Shown here one piece after another: positions 31,071-40,251 of a stretch of 64,000 nucleotides of DNA. The translations under genes and the position numbers were made by a program. Position 1 is the first letter of the stretch. Each line of letters starts with the position of its first letter. A model generated the notes under the pieces. The model did no database searches and was not told the origin of the DNA. It was given only the letters and a program-made list of their open reading frames with translations. The DNA comes from Orientia tsutsugamushi (GTDB lineage Bacteria; Pseudomonadota; Alphaproteobacteria; Rickettsiales; Rickettsiaceae). Where the stretch lies: NCBI RefSeq assembly GCF_900327275.1, contig NZ_LS398548.1, forward strand, positions 1,488,001 through 1,552,000, read 5' to 3'.

Positions 31071-31928
31071 TTAAAAAAGTTGTACTGGAATATTGCAAGT
31101 AATGGTTGTAAACTTGTCTTTTTCGCTTTCTATTTCCATTTCTCCATTAAGTTGATTGACAAGGTAATTTACAAACCATAATCCTGATTCAAGCATTAGC
31201 GGATAGTCTCGTACCAAGTCAAAATGAGCTAATTTAGCTTTTATATTCCCTAATTTTTCTTTTGAAATACCGCTTCCTGTATCGTGTATTCTAAATTGTA
31301 GTATGTTATCGCTTTTTATATAATTTTTTACAGTAAACAAATGAACTGTAATTATAACCTGGCAGCTGTGATTAAATCTAATGATGCTTCCTATTAATTG
31401 ACTTAATATAGCTTGTAAGTGATCACTATTTCCAATCACAATATCCTTCATTTTGTACTGAAAATTGTAATTGATTTTTATATCTTTCTCTTTTGCAATG
31501 TCTTCTAGTCTCATGACGGCATTTTTTACTAGCTTTTGTATGCTAAATTTTTTTAAACATAAATTTTCATGCTCAATTTCGCTTCTAAGCGTGTAAACTA
31601 CATCATTACAGTACTCTTGGAGATTTGCTGATCGATTTAATATTGTTTTCAGCTTATCTTTATTTTCCGAATCATTTAACATGATCTCGCTTGCAAGCCT
31701 TACAATTTCACTCGTTGCAATATTAAATCTATATTTAATCTCCTGTATTAAATCTGTACAATATTCTTTCAATGATTCAGCTACCTCGACCTGATACTTC
31801 GCTTTTCTTAGCTTTGTTATTATTTCCATATATTCATCGATATTCTCACTCTCTCCATTCACTAACGTAATTGGTATTGGAGGAATTTGTACCATCCATT
31901 TGTTAATTGTTTTCTTCTTTTCTTTCAT
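31071..31928 (-). CDS. Degenerate histidine-kinase-like protein (285 residues)
   Basis: The dimerisation/HATPase layout of a sensor kinase is seen, without membrane sensor. The HisKA helix should carry a phospho-accepting His, but the aligned stretch reads LIQEIKYRFN with Gln there. In the ATP-binding domain the N-box is LSQLIGSIIRF (the Mg-binding Asn replaced by Ser), while the G1 box DTGSGISKE is good, and a G2-like ESGLWFVNYLV follows. It probably binds partners or nucleotide rather than acting as a kinase. It overlaps the upstream similar gene by 26 bp, suggesting a two-gene operon. Confidence 0.7.
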   Translation of the reverse strand: MKEKKKTINKWMVQIPPIPITLVNGESENIDEYMEIITKLRKAKYQVEVAESLKEYCTDLIQEIKYRFNIATSEIVRLASEIMLNDSENKDKLKTILNRSANLQEYCNDVVYTLRSEIEHENLCLKKFSIQKLVKNAVMRLEDIAKEKDIKINYNFQYKMKDIVIGNSDHLQAILSQLIGSIIRFNHSCQVIITVHLFTVKNYIKSDNILQFRIHDTGSGISKEKLGNIKAKLAHFDLVRDYPLMLESGLWFVNYLVNQLNGEMEIESEKDKFTTITCNIPVQLF

Positions 31929-32679
31929 AGCATTCTCCTAAAGAATAATTCAAACTAGTTATTGGCACTTCAAATGAAAAAGTTATGTAATTATTTTCCT
32001 CTTTTGCTCTTAGTCTTCCTTTTAGCTGATCTGTAAGATGTTTTATAAATGCTAATCCTTCTCCTAGTTCTTGATACATTACCAAATTCGTATTCTCTAG
32101 TTCAGCATTTATTCTTTCTAATTTTTCTTTAGAAGTGCTTAGTCCTATGTTTTGTACTGTAAATTGTAATATTTCTGAATACTGATTGAGGTTAATAGTA
32201 ATCTTGCTATTTTTGCTGCTATTTATAATAGCACTACCAATTAACTGACTTATTACTGCTTTTATTCGAAAACTATCTCCAATCAGAACCGTCTTTATGT
32301 CATTTTGAACATTTAGCTTTATATTCTCATTTTCAAAATGTTCCCTCATTCTGATAACAGTATTATTTATTAGCGGTTCTATATTAAATGTTTCAATCCT
32401 TATATTTGTTGATGCTATGTATTGTCTAAATAAAAAAATTATTCCATTTAGAGAAGCTATTATATTTACCTTTTTTTTATCATAGTTATTTACGATTCGC
32501 CTAAAATATTGTATCCAATCTATGAGTTTTATGCTTACTTGCCCAGATTCCTCTAGCTGACAGTATAGTTTTTGCAATTCAGCGTCTATTTGTTTTATTG
32601 TTGTGCTATTAATTCCCTCTGTAGATAATTTTTCGGTTAATTTATTGATTTTATTTTGACCTTCGTCTTCAATAGGCAT
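31903..32679 (-). CDS. Second degenerate histidine-kinase-like protein (258 residues)
   Basis: Similar in plan to the downstream gene: a helical dimerisation-like part (residues 1-90) and an HATPase-like domain (about 100-240). The N-box reads ISQLIGSAIINSS and the G1 box is worn (VQNIGLSTSKE instead of DTGxGI), so ATP binding is unlikely; G2 is seen as GEGLAFIKHL. No phospho-accepting His block. The start lies 80 bp from the hairpin repeat at 32755-33062. A frameshifted 5' copy is at 61483-61740, showing that this gene moves with the RAGE cargo. Confidence 0.65.
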   Translation of the reverse strand: MPIEDEGQNKINKLTEKLSTEGINSTTIKQIDAELQKLYCQLEESGQVSIKLIDWIQYFRRIVNNYDKKKVNIIASLNGIIFLFRQYIASTNIRIETFNIEPLINNTVIRMREHFENENIKLNVQNDIKTVLIGDSFRIKAVISQLIGSAIINSSKNSKITINLNQYSEILQFTVQNIGLSTSKEKLERINAELENTNLVMYQELGEGLAFIKHLTDQLKGRLRAKEENNYITFSFEVPITSLNYSLGECYERKEENN

Positions 32680-32754
32680 AGAATCCTCCTGCTGTATTAG
32701 TTTATATAGCAGCTAGAGATTTAAAAAGTAAATTTTAGGTTTATCGTCTTTAAT

Positions 32755-33062
32755 CTCTAGCAGAATATTATCTAAATCTTGAATCTCAGATAATATCAGG
32801 TACACAGTATCATTTAGATTTTTATCAGTACATGACTTTTTGTCATAATTATGAAAAATTTTTCATCTTTTTTAAAGTAGATGCGAAATTGTCGCATTGT
32901 TATTTACATCTAAAAAAACAAAATATCCTTCAAAATTAGATATACAATTGATTCTGAGTTATAAAAAAAGACTTTGATAATTTAGTATATTAACTGAAAA
33001 AGTTCTGAACTTATCTTATTGCTCTTAATTTAAACATCAGGTTCGAGCACGTCTTTAAAACG
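32755..33062. repeat. RAGE hairpin-rich repeat, copy 1
   Basis: Near-identical sequence occurs at 34021-34215 and 55660-55918. It contains three consecutive hairpins: ATGACTTTTTGTCAT, ATGAAAAATTTTTCAT and TGCGAAATTGTCGCA. In the third the stem changes between copies (TCGCA, TCACA, CCGCA). It lies upstream of the kinase-like genes and runs into the 3' end of the 238-residue gene. It may be a structured leader or a bidirectional terminator. Confidence 0.65.
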
Positions 33063-33746
33063 ACCCATAATATCACAAATATAAAAATCAAGTGCTGTAT
33101 TAACTAAGTCAAAATCTTTTTTTTCTATCGAATTAAGATCTTCTTTTATTTCAAGCTGCCCTTGAGCCAATAGTAGTTGTTTGATAATTACGTTTCTTTG
33201 TTTCGAATTAATACAATGATAATACTTAAGTGTGCGGTATAGTAGTTTTTGTTCAAGATAAATTATATTCTTAAAATGTTCTGGTGTAATAAATTCCTGA
33301 AAGGGTTTGATCCCTTTATTTATTAGCATATTGCTAGAACATTTTTTGATTGGTATTTCAAGTGCTATGGAATGCATTCGTATAATTTTATACATACAAA
33401 AATCAAGAAAGTTTTGACCTTTCTTATTCCAAATAAAATCATTTTCATTTGTTAATTTTAAAATATATTTTTGTTCCTTTCTGGTTAAGTTATAATTTAG
33501 ATCAGTTAAATAACCTGTTAAACATTTTTTTTGCTGATCTATTGTTAAATTAGATTTTATCTTTATAAGATGAGTTATTAGAAGTTGTATTAAATTTTTT
33601 TGTTCTGTATGACTGTGCAAGTCATTAAAAAAAGCAAACCATTTTTCCTGTGAAACTGAAAAAATTTGTGTTGCTTTATTTTGTTTGCGTAGGTTAAACA
33701 TTCGATAGAACAAGTGTTTTGCTGCGCTTAAGACTTGTATATGCAT
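33030..33746 (-). CDS. Unknown basic helical RAGE cargo protein (238 residues)
   Basis: Not recognised. It is Lys/Leu/Ile-rich and predicted mostly helical, with no signal peptide and no membrane segment. Its last ~10 codons (RFKDVLEPDV) with the hairpin repeat recur at about 55890-55918, where the rest of the gene is absent, so it belongs to the mobile cargo block upstream of the kinase-like pair. It reads in the same direction as that pair. Confidence 0.6.
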   Translation of the reverse strand: MHIQVLSAAKHLFYRMFNLRKQNKATQIFSVSQEKWFAFFNDLHSHTEQKNLIQLLITHLIKIKSNLTIDQQKKCLTGYLTDLNYNLTRKEQKYILKLTNENDFIWNKKGQNFLDFCMYKIIRMHSIALEIPIKKCSSNMLINKGIKPFQEFITPEHFKNIIYLEQKLLYRTLKYYHCINSKQRNVIIKQLLLAQGQLEIKEDLNSIEKKDFDLVNTALDFYICDIMGRFKDVLEPDV

Positions 33747-34020
33747 ACTTTACTCTTTAAAACCCCGCATAATATTTAACAATTATATATTTATTATTAA
33801 TCTTGAGTTATAAATTGAGATAGCCTAAAATAATTAGGCCATTAGCAAAATGTAAAACGTAGCTATGGAGATATCGTATTTTTAGATTTTTTTTGTTTAT
33901 TGTTATTTTTATAACTAATAATCATAGCATTACTTTTGCTATTTGAAGTAGTAATTAAAGTGTAGCTAGAGATTCATTTGTACCTTTACTAACAGATTCT
34001 GAAGTTTTAATGAAATAACC

Positions 34021-34215
34021 TCTAGCTAAATATTATCTAAATCTTGAATCTCAGATAATATCAGGTATACAGTATCATTTAGATTTTTATCAGTACATGA
34101 CTTTTTGTCATAATTATGAAAAATTTTTTCATCTTTTTTAAAATAGATGCGAAATTATCACATTGTATCTCTAGCTACAAAAATATCATTCAAAAAAGAT
34201 TTATAAAAAAAGCTC
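34021..34215. repeat. RAGE hairpin-rich repeat, copy 2
   Basis: The shorter copy of the repeat at 32755, with the same first two hairpins and a weakened third (TGCGAAATTATCACA). It lies in the 550-bp gap between the 238-residue gene and the dam relic. The rest of that gap shows no gene. Confidence 0.6.
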
Positions 34216-34295
34216 TGTAGCAGTTATTATTACTGGCTTTAAGGCTTGTTTTCTGCTATAATTCATAGCAGAGATTTAATTAATCAAAAATTCTT

Positions 34296-34618
34296 GTGTC
34301 AATAGCAATTTCTAATGAACTAAAGCCTTTTCTCCATTGAGTTGGAGGCAAAAGGAGAATTGTTAATAAATTAATAGAGCATCTTCCTTCAGGGCCACAC
34401 TATAATTACTATGAACCATTCCTTGGAGGTGGGGCTTTATTTTTTCAAGTTAGGCATCTGTTTAAACAATGTTTTTTTCTGATATTAATCTCGACTTAAT
34501 TACTAGTTATCACGCTGTAAAAAAGACTTCTTCATTACTCATATTGGATTATATACTCAATCAATGAACAACGCAATCCTGTTAATGAGCTAATCATTAC
34601 TAACTATTCGAACTAACT
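34296..34618 (+). pseudogene. dam: Dam-type adenine methyltransferase relic
   Basis: Matches the intact gene at 60300-61109. A GTG start, then KPFLH followed by TGA in place of the Trp codon, then the SAM-binding block EPFLGGGALFFQVRHLFKQC. A frameshift and a large internal deletion follow, and only the last ~20 codons (NEQRNPVNELIITNY) remain before the end. It converges on the outer-membrane-like gene exactly as in the intact block. Confidence 0.85.
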
Positions 34619-34638
34619 ACTTGACCTGAGCTTAGCAA

Positions 34639-35142
34639 TTAAAGATGAACCCGCAATCCAAATCGTATATGAATAGGAAGTGGTCTATAGTTAGCCATTG
34701 TGCTACATTCAATGTCCAAATATGTATCTCTTGATAAGTTTATTGTTGTACCAACTCCTAAGTCTATACCAGTACCGCTATCACTATTGAAAGCTGATAC
34801 TAGGCCACCTGTAACAAAAATTGATGCTTTGTTACCTTCAATTATATTGTAATAATAATTTCCTTGAATAAAGTTATCTCTACAGTTGTGATGACACATA
34901 AATCCTAATCTTACATCCATTCTGTGCCGATTTAATCTATAACCAATTCCAGCTTCTAATGTATCGTAGTTAGTAACAATACCAGTTGAAAATTTTATAT
35001 AGAATTGCGAAGTATCAATACCACCTTTAGAGGCATTGAAGTTTACATTATTATTCGCTGTACATATCGATGGTGAAGATAATACAACGAATGCTAATAT
35101 AACAGCATAACCCGGTTGTAAAAGTAATTTCAAAACATTCAT
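34639..35142 (-). CDS. Small outer-membrane beta-barrel-like protein
   Basis: About 167 residues from the ATG at 35142. The signal peptide ends near SICTANN. The body alternates polar and hydrophobic residues in strand-like units (TLEAGIGYRLNRHRMDVRLGF, GNKASIFVTGGLVSAF) and ends RFGLRVHL, suggesting a small barrel or periplasmic beta protein. No named family is recognised. The paralog at 59748-60296 is near identical apart from a 15-residue duplication. It follows the ankyrin gene in both copies of the cargo block. Confidence 0.65.
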   Translation of the reverse strand: MNVLKLLLQPGYAVILAFVVLSSPSICTANNNVNFNASKGGIDTSQFYIKFSTGIVTNYDTLEAGIGYRLNRHRMDVRLGFMCHHNCRDNFIQGNYYYNIIEGNKASIFVTGGLVSAFNSDSGTGIDLGVGTTINLSRDTYLDIECSTMANYRPLPIHIRFGLRVHL

Positions 35143-35188
35143 ATTAACTTCTCTTTTTAATATTAACATATTAGCTATCTGTTAAAAC

Positions 35189-35818
35189 CTAATACCATGG
35201 GACCGATTGTTCCGTTAGAAAGTTGAATACATCTGCATTACCGCTTTTAGCAGCATAATCTATAGTAGTCATGCCGTTATCATCTTTTGCATCAATATCT
35301 GCTCCATAATCAATCAAAAGCTGTATAATATCTATGATTTTATTACGAACAGCAATATGTAGTAGCGTTTCTCCTTCATCATATTTTTTATTAATACCAG
35401 TAGAATTATGTTTTAGCATAATTGCTAAAGGTTCTACACATTTGCATTCAACAGCATCAGATAAAGGTGTATTACCTTGATTATTCTCGATATTTACATC
35501 AGCATTATATTGTAGCAGTAATGCTATATGATCATTGCAATAGGTAGGATATTTTTCGAAAAATTCATAATATACTTGAATTGTATCCACAACAAGATGT
35601 AAAGCGGTGTGCCCATCATTATCTTGTGCGTTTATGTTAGCTCCATTGCTTAGTAAAATCTCGGCAATAGGTAGATTCTTATATTTCAAAGCAACAGATA
35701 AAGCTGTAGTACCGTCTTTATATTTTGAATTGACAAGTGTACTATCCTTATTAATAAGCTGCTGTACTTTGCTTCTGAACAGCTTATTTATTAAGCTCTC
35801 ACTATAAAAATCTATCAT
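35189..35818 (-). CDS. Fusion of a SpoT-like N-terminus with an ankyrin-repeat protein
   Basis: The first 15 residues (MIDFYSESLINKLFR) and the ribosome site belong to the alarmone hydrolase gene. From about residue 17 (VQQLINKDSTLVNSKY) it is the ankyrin protein of 59001-59645, starting inside its first repeat and carrying about four to five repeats to the C-terminus (FLTEQSVPWY). A deletion of about 600 bp between two similar stretches containing CAG/AAGCAG fused the genes in frame. The product is an ankyrin protein expressed from the spoT start; the HD domain is lost. Confidence 0.9.
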   Translation of the reverse strand: MIDFYSESLINKLFRSKVQQLINKDSTLVNSKYKDGTTALSVALKYKNLPIAEILLSNGANINAQDNDGHTALHLVVDTIQVYYEFFEKYPTYCNDHIALLLQYNADVNIENNQGNTPLSDAVECKCVEPLAIMLKHNSTGINKKYDEGETLLHIAVRNKIIDIIQLLIDYGADIDAKDDNGMTTIDYAAKSGNADVFNFLTEQSVPWY

Positions 35819-36057
35819 TGGCCACCTCTAAATGGTTATTAATAAATTATACCATAATTTAAACTTTTTGTATACTCCAATCCCAGATAAAAACTGGAAA
35901 AGAAGCAAATTAAATTATAAATTTTTTGAATTCAGTTATCACGATGCCAAAAAAAACTAATCTTGAGTTGCATATCTCTGGTGTTAATGAGTAAAATTTT
36001 GCTGTAATTTTTTTTTTGGACCAGCATTTTTTCATCTTATGCATAATCTAGCGTTTA

Positions 36058-37494
36058 TTAACATTGCTGAGAGTTTTTAACAATATTGCCAAATTTAGAA
36101 TACCTACTATTATAGTGCAACTTCACTGTACCAACTGGCTCATTACGGTGTTTAGCAACAATTATTTCAGCAGTGTTATAACATTTATTTTGTCTAGCTT
36201 TCCATTCTGTATATTCTGGAGTACCTCGATCTGGTTCTGATCTAGACAAGTAATATTCGTCACGATATATAAGCATTACAATATCGGCGTCCTGTTCAAT
36301 TGAGCCTGATTCTCTTAGATCTGAAAGAATAGGCTTTTTATCTGACCTTTGTTCTACAGCTCTAGACAATTGAGATAACGCAATGATTGAAATATTGAGC
36401 TCTTTAGCAAGAGCTTTTAAGCTCTGAGTAATTTCAGAAATCTCCTGTACTCGATTATACTGACTTCCTCTGGAATCAATTTTTATTAGCTGTAAATAAT
36501 CAATAAATAATATTGCTAAATTATGAGTACGTTTAAGTCTACGAGCTCGAGATCTAATTGCAGATATCGAGATTGCTGGAGCATCATCTATAAAAAAATT
36601 CCACTTTTGTATTTCGTCTTGTACAGTCTTTAACTTATCAACATCTTGTTCACCTATTTTACCGTTAAATAATGCAGAGCTATTAATTTCTGATTCTATA
36701 GAAAGAATTCGAGTAGAGATTTGCTGAGATGACATTTCTAAAGAAAAGAATCCAACTGATGGCACTACATTATCTTTAGTATTTTTTTTAGTAAGAAAAT
36801 ATTTACAAGCATTTATTGCTAAGTTAACTCCTAAAGCAGTTTTACCCATTGATGGTCTGCCAGCTAATATTATTAGGTCAGAATTTTTAAATCCTCCAAG
36901 CTTTGAATCAAGGTCAAGTAGTCCACTACTAATACCGTTAATAGAGTTTTTATTTTTAATAGCAGATGAAATTGATGTCCATGATTCTTCAATTGAAGTT
37001 TGTAATTTTGTAAATCCTTTACTTAAAGTTCCCCTTGAACCTAGATCATATAATTGAGATTCAGCAGTTTCGATCTGACTTATAGCTAAATCTGCTAAAG
37101 TAGAAGAATACGCATTTGTTACTATTTTTTCTCCAATTTCAATTAAATAACACCTCAGCGCAAGATCATATACTATTTTGCCGTACTCATTAACATTAAC
37201 TATACTTAATGCTAACGTTGTAAGTTTAGCTAGATAATCTACTCCACCTATTTCATCAAATGTGAGTTCATTGCCTAGCATATTTTTGAGCGAAATTACA
37301 GTAGCGCTAATTCCTTTACTAATAATGAGATTAATTGACTTGTATATTTTGCCATGTAATGGTTCATAAAAATGTTCTGGCAGTAAAAATTCGTTAATGT
37401 TATATAGCGCACGATTGTTAATCAGAATTGCTCCAAGTATCATTTGCTCTGCTTGAATATTATTTGGAGCAATCTTTGCAAGATCTTTTTCCAT
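36058..37494 (-). CDS. dnaB: Replicative DNA helicase DnaB (RAGE copy)
   Basis: A 478-residue intact DnaB. The N-terminal domain covers residues 1-110 and the RecA-like domain holds Walker A AGRPSMGKT (211-219) and Walker B LAILFIDYLQL. The arginine-finger-like C-terminal region (KHRNEPVGTVKLHY) is present. It follows the DnaA-like initiator gene by 8 bp and probably forms an operon with it, as in Rickettsiales plasmids. It is an extra copy carried by the mobile element. The second copy (56742-58178) differs by a nonsense codon and only a few residues. Confidence 0.95.
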   Translation of the reverse strand: MEKDLAKIAPNNIQAEQMILGAILINNRALYNINEFLLPEHFYEPLHGKIYKSINLIISKGISATVISLKNMLGNELTFDEIGGVDYLAKLTTLALSIVNVNEYGKIVYDLALRCYLIEIGEKIVTNAYSSTLADLAISQIETAESQLYDLGSRGTLSKGFTKLQTSIEESWTSISSAIKNKNSINGISSGLLDLDSKLGGFKNSDLIILAGRPSMGKTALGVNLAINACKYFLTKKNTKDNVVPSVGFFSLEMSSQQISTRILSIESEINSSALFNGKIGEQDVDKLKTVQDEIQKWNFFIDDAPAISISAIRSRARRLKRTHNLAILFIDYLQLIKIDSRGSQYNRVQEISEITQSLKALAKELNISIIALSQLSRAVEQRSDKKPILSDLRESGSIEQDADIVMLIYRDEYYLSRSEPDRGTPEYTEWKARQNKCYNTAEIIVAKHRNEPVGTVKLHYNSRYSKFGNIVKNSQQC

Positions 37495-37502
37495 ATCACT
37501 CT

Positions 37503-38838
37503 TTAAATTTTATTAAAATTACTAAACTTAACTAACTCGAAAGAAAATCCCTGAGCTTTAAAAGAGGACTCAAGATCTTTCAGATAGTTCTCTCTGATGT
37601 AACTATTTTCAAATTCTGTTTTTGCTTTGATGAATATTTTTTTGTTAACACTATCTTCATTTATAACTTCTAATTTGCTAAACCATGATTTATCGATAGC
37701 TTGACCATAACATGTAACTAAAGATTCTCGTACTTTGTACCAAGTCGAGTTAGAGCCCAGTTGTTTACTGAGATTCAAGAGATACTCTTCTTCATTGATT
37801 TGTTTCTGTGAAACAGTTGTAGGTTGCTCAAATGGTGTAACTTGCAATTCTTGAATTTCGTATCCATATACATCTTGTACAGCTTGTAATATCTTTGATT
37901 CATCACATTCTGTTAGTGTGATATTTTTAAGCAACTTAACAAAAAACCTAGTTCGAACCGCTGGCCCAAAACTACAAGAAGTCAAAATTTGATAAGCCAT
38001 AGCTGCTTCAAAAGAACCAGCAATTTTATGCTTCAACTGACTTTCCTTACTAAGATTTGCGCTTGTTTCAATTTGAGTAAGATATTTTTCCTTATTAAAT
38101 TCGTTATCAAATCCACAGTTGTCTCTATTTGCCTGATCAGTAGTTCGTAATTCATTCGCTAACACTTTTGCTATATAGTTTAGAACTGATGCTTTACAGC
38201 CAAAATGATAATTCGAATATCGACCTGCTAGCTTTAATAGCAATTTGTTGATAAAGTATATGTTAAAAACCTTTATCAGACTTGTGTTGCAGTGCAACTG
38301 CATCTTCTGGTGTTAGTGGGTAAAACTCTTTTAGCCTGTACTTTTTGAACCATTCTTTTTTACCATTCGAAGACTTGAGAATCTTTGTTATTAGTGATTT
38401 AATGTCTTGATTACAATTTTTAGTTGAAGTTCGTATATCATTTTCAAAATCATCAACATTTTGAAAATTTTGTTCTTCATTTTCATTTTTTTTATTCTCT
38501 ACTAACTCACCTTCAGTAGATCTAGATATTTTAGATTTTTTTATATATCTATATATGTCCCTGAAAAAAGTTTCAGGTTGACCTGAAATTTCTTTCATGT
38601 TGGGACGAAATTTTTTTTCTGGTAAGGCTATATTTTCTTCTTTCCCTTTTTCACTATAGTGCTGAAAATTTTTCAGAATTTTTATGCAAGGGACATTACG
38701 TAACTTAACATTGTCTTTAATTATTGTCCTATTTTCAACTTCAATAAAACCTGCATCTCTTAATTCTACTAAGCATTGCCTAACTCTTCTTTGACAAACA
38801 TTAAGCTTATCCTCATAAAGTAGAAAAAAATTTTTATG
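37503..38838 (-). pseudogene. DnaA-like replication initiator of the RAGE, frameshifted and 5'-truncated
   Basis: The open frame begins near 38838 without a start codon, giving a winged-helix-like block (RRVRQCLVELRDAGFIEVE), continues past 38598 to SDKGF at 38263, and resumes in another phase (FNIYFINKLLLKLAGRYSNYHFG) to 37503. The last ~90 residues resemble the DnaA N-terminal domain (WYKVRESLVTCYGQAIDKSWF) placed at the C-terminus, as in Rickettsia plasmid DnaA-like proteins. There is no AAA+ domain. The 5' end is cut by the IS630-derived MITE at 38848, and a one-base slip near 38265 adds a frameshift. Confidence 0.7.
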
Positions 38839-38847
38839 CCAAACTAT

Positions 38848-39858
38848 ATATAGTCATTTACAATGAAGTTTGCGTATAAAATATCCTGTTGGTAAATCTT
38901 ATGATGCTATTGTCGCTTTTTCTATGCTAAAACTTCATTAGATCTCTTTCGAAACTGGTTAAGGTAGTTCAAAATTATAAATGCCAGAGATCAAATTAAA
39001 TCTAAGACCGAATCTTTTACGTCTATTTCGATATTTGTCAGCAATAGTTTTGAACCGTTTTAGCATAGCAATAACGTTTTCATTGACAACTCTTTCTCCT
39101 GCTAACCTACGATTATTCTTTTTATCATTTTTAGTTAAAGGATTTTTCTTGCTTTTTTTCTTTGGTAATTCAGAATTATTGTGAATTTTTTGTATACCTT
39201 GATATCCTGTATCAGTAATCGCTTTAACCTTATGATGAATAAGAATTTTGGATTCCTTAAATAATCTAAAGTCATGCTTTTTACCGTTAGAAAATCTGTA
39301 CATATTACTTGGTATGTTTGCTTGTCTAACACTATTTGAGTTTTTAGTGTATGCCATTTCTTCTTTCCTGAATAATAGAATTTTTGTTTTTTGGGTCTTT
39401 CTATAGGAGTCTCAGTAGCATCAATCAAGACTACTTCATAATTCATATCACTCTTCATTATAGCTTTACGACCTGGAAGAGCAAAGTTTTGGTGTTTAAC
39501 TAGGGTATCTTCTACCCATTTTACAGCTTTATATGCTTAACTTTCACTAATCCCATAGTTCTGACCTATATGGAAATAAGTGCAGTATTCTCTAAGGTAT
39601 TCTAAGACCATCAGCAACTGTTCATCCAAATTGAGCTATTTTTACCCACACATTTTGATTTCTTAAGACAATCAGCTTGCCTAAAAATATCCACCATCTT
39701 TAAGAATGTTCCCTTCCTTACCACTGTTAATCAACGAAATTTTTCATCCTTTAACTCTTTAATCTGATCACATTTCATTATTACCTCAAATCAGATCTTT
39801 ATAACACTATTCTACATCATTCTCTAGTTTCGAAAGAAGTCTATTATAAATGACTATA
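38848..39858. mobile_element. IS630-derived MITE interrupted by an IS5-type element
   Basis: The left part (38848-38940, TATAGTCATTTACAATGA...) and right part (39844-39858, ending TAAATGACTATA) are the two ends of the same MITE found at 46348-46578 and 53684-53916. The IS5-type element 38939-39843 sits in its right terminal repeat, with a likely TTA duplication. The MITE itself is shortened internally. Confidence 0.8.
38939..39843 (-). mobile_element. IS5-type insertion sequence, transposase degenerate
   Basis: A 905-bp element bounded by TAGATCTCTTTCGAAACTGG and its complement-like right end GTTTCGAAAGAAGTCTA. The transposase (minus strand, about 39780-38959) has the DDE residues in IDATETPIER, ITDTGYQG and GERVVNENV, but stops and frameshifts occur in the N-terminal part (39780-39460) and again near 39350. 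Without an intact transposase it could move only in trans. Confidence 0.85.
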
Positions 39859-39913
39859 CATCTTCATACTGATACTATCTGCCTTAGAAGACCAATGTTA
39901 CCTATAGACAATC

Positions 39914-40251
39914 TTATAATTAATTAATAAAGGCTAAATAATGTCAATTAAATTTACTAAAGGCAATAAAAGCAACCTATCTGTAGCATGACTAATGAAT
40001 TTTCATACTTAAGGCTTCACTATGTAGTATTGCAATTTTGATCATGATTTGCTTTAAAAGTGATTTTTTATGTTTTTATAAGTTGCTATGTGTTCTGATA
40101 GCTACATATGTACTTATTTGTTATATTAATATAGCAAGAGATATATAGCTTTAATTTTGTGATAGTAGTAAGCTTAAATTAATAGTTTTAGGTTGGTGGT
40201 TTCTAAAATCTATTAATATCATGTAACAATAAAAGCTAGGGAGGTCTTTAT
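39914..40251. other. Mostly empty gap with an IS982-like scrap
   Basis: 39930-39990 reads MSIKFTKGNKSNLSVA then stop, resembling MTVKMTKADKSDLSAA in the IS982 fragment at 53940. The rest is AT-rich, non-coding sequence leading to the next gene, which has a good ribosome site GGGAGGTC. Confidence 0.45.

Noticed and set aside
35995-36057. IS982-like end (ATAATCTAGCGTTTATTA) after dnaB
   Set aside because: Weak resemblance only, and present after both dnaB copies because the block was duplicated; no element is attached.
36058-37494. DnaB as the chromosomal housekeeping helicase
   Set aside because: It is linked to the DnaA-like initiator and duplicated with RAGE cargo, so it is better seen as an element gene.
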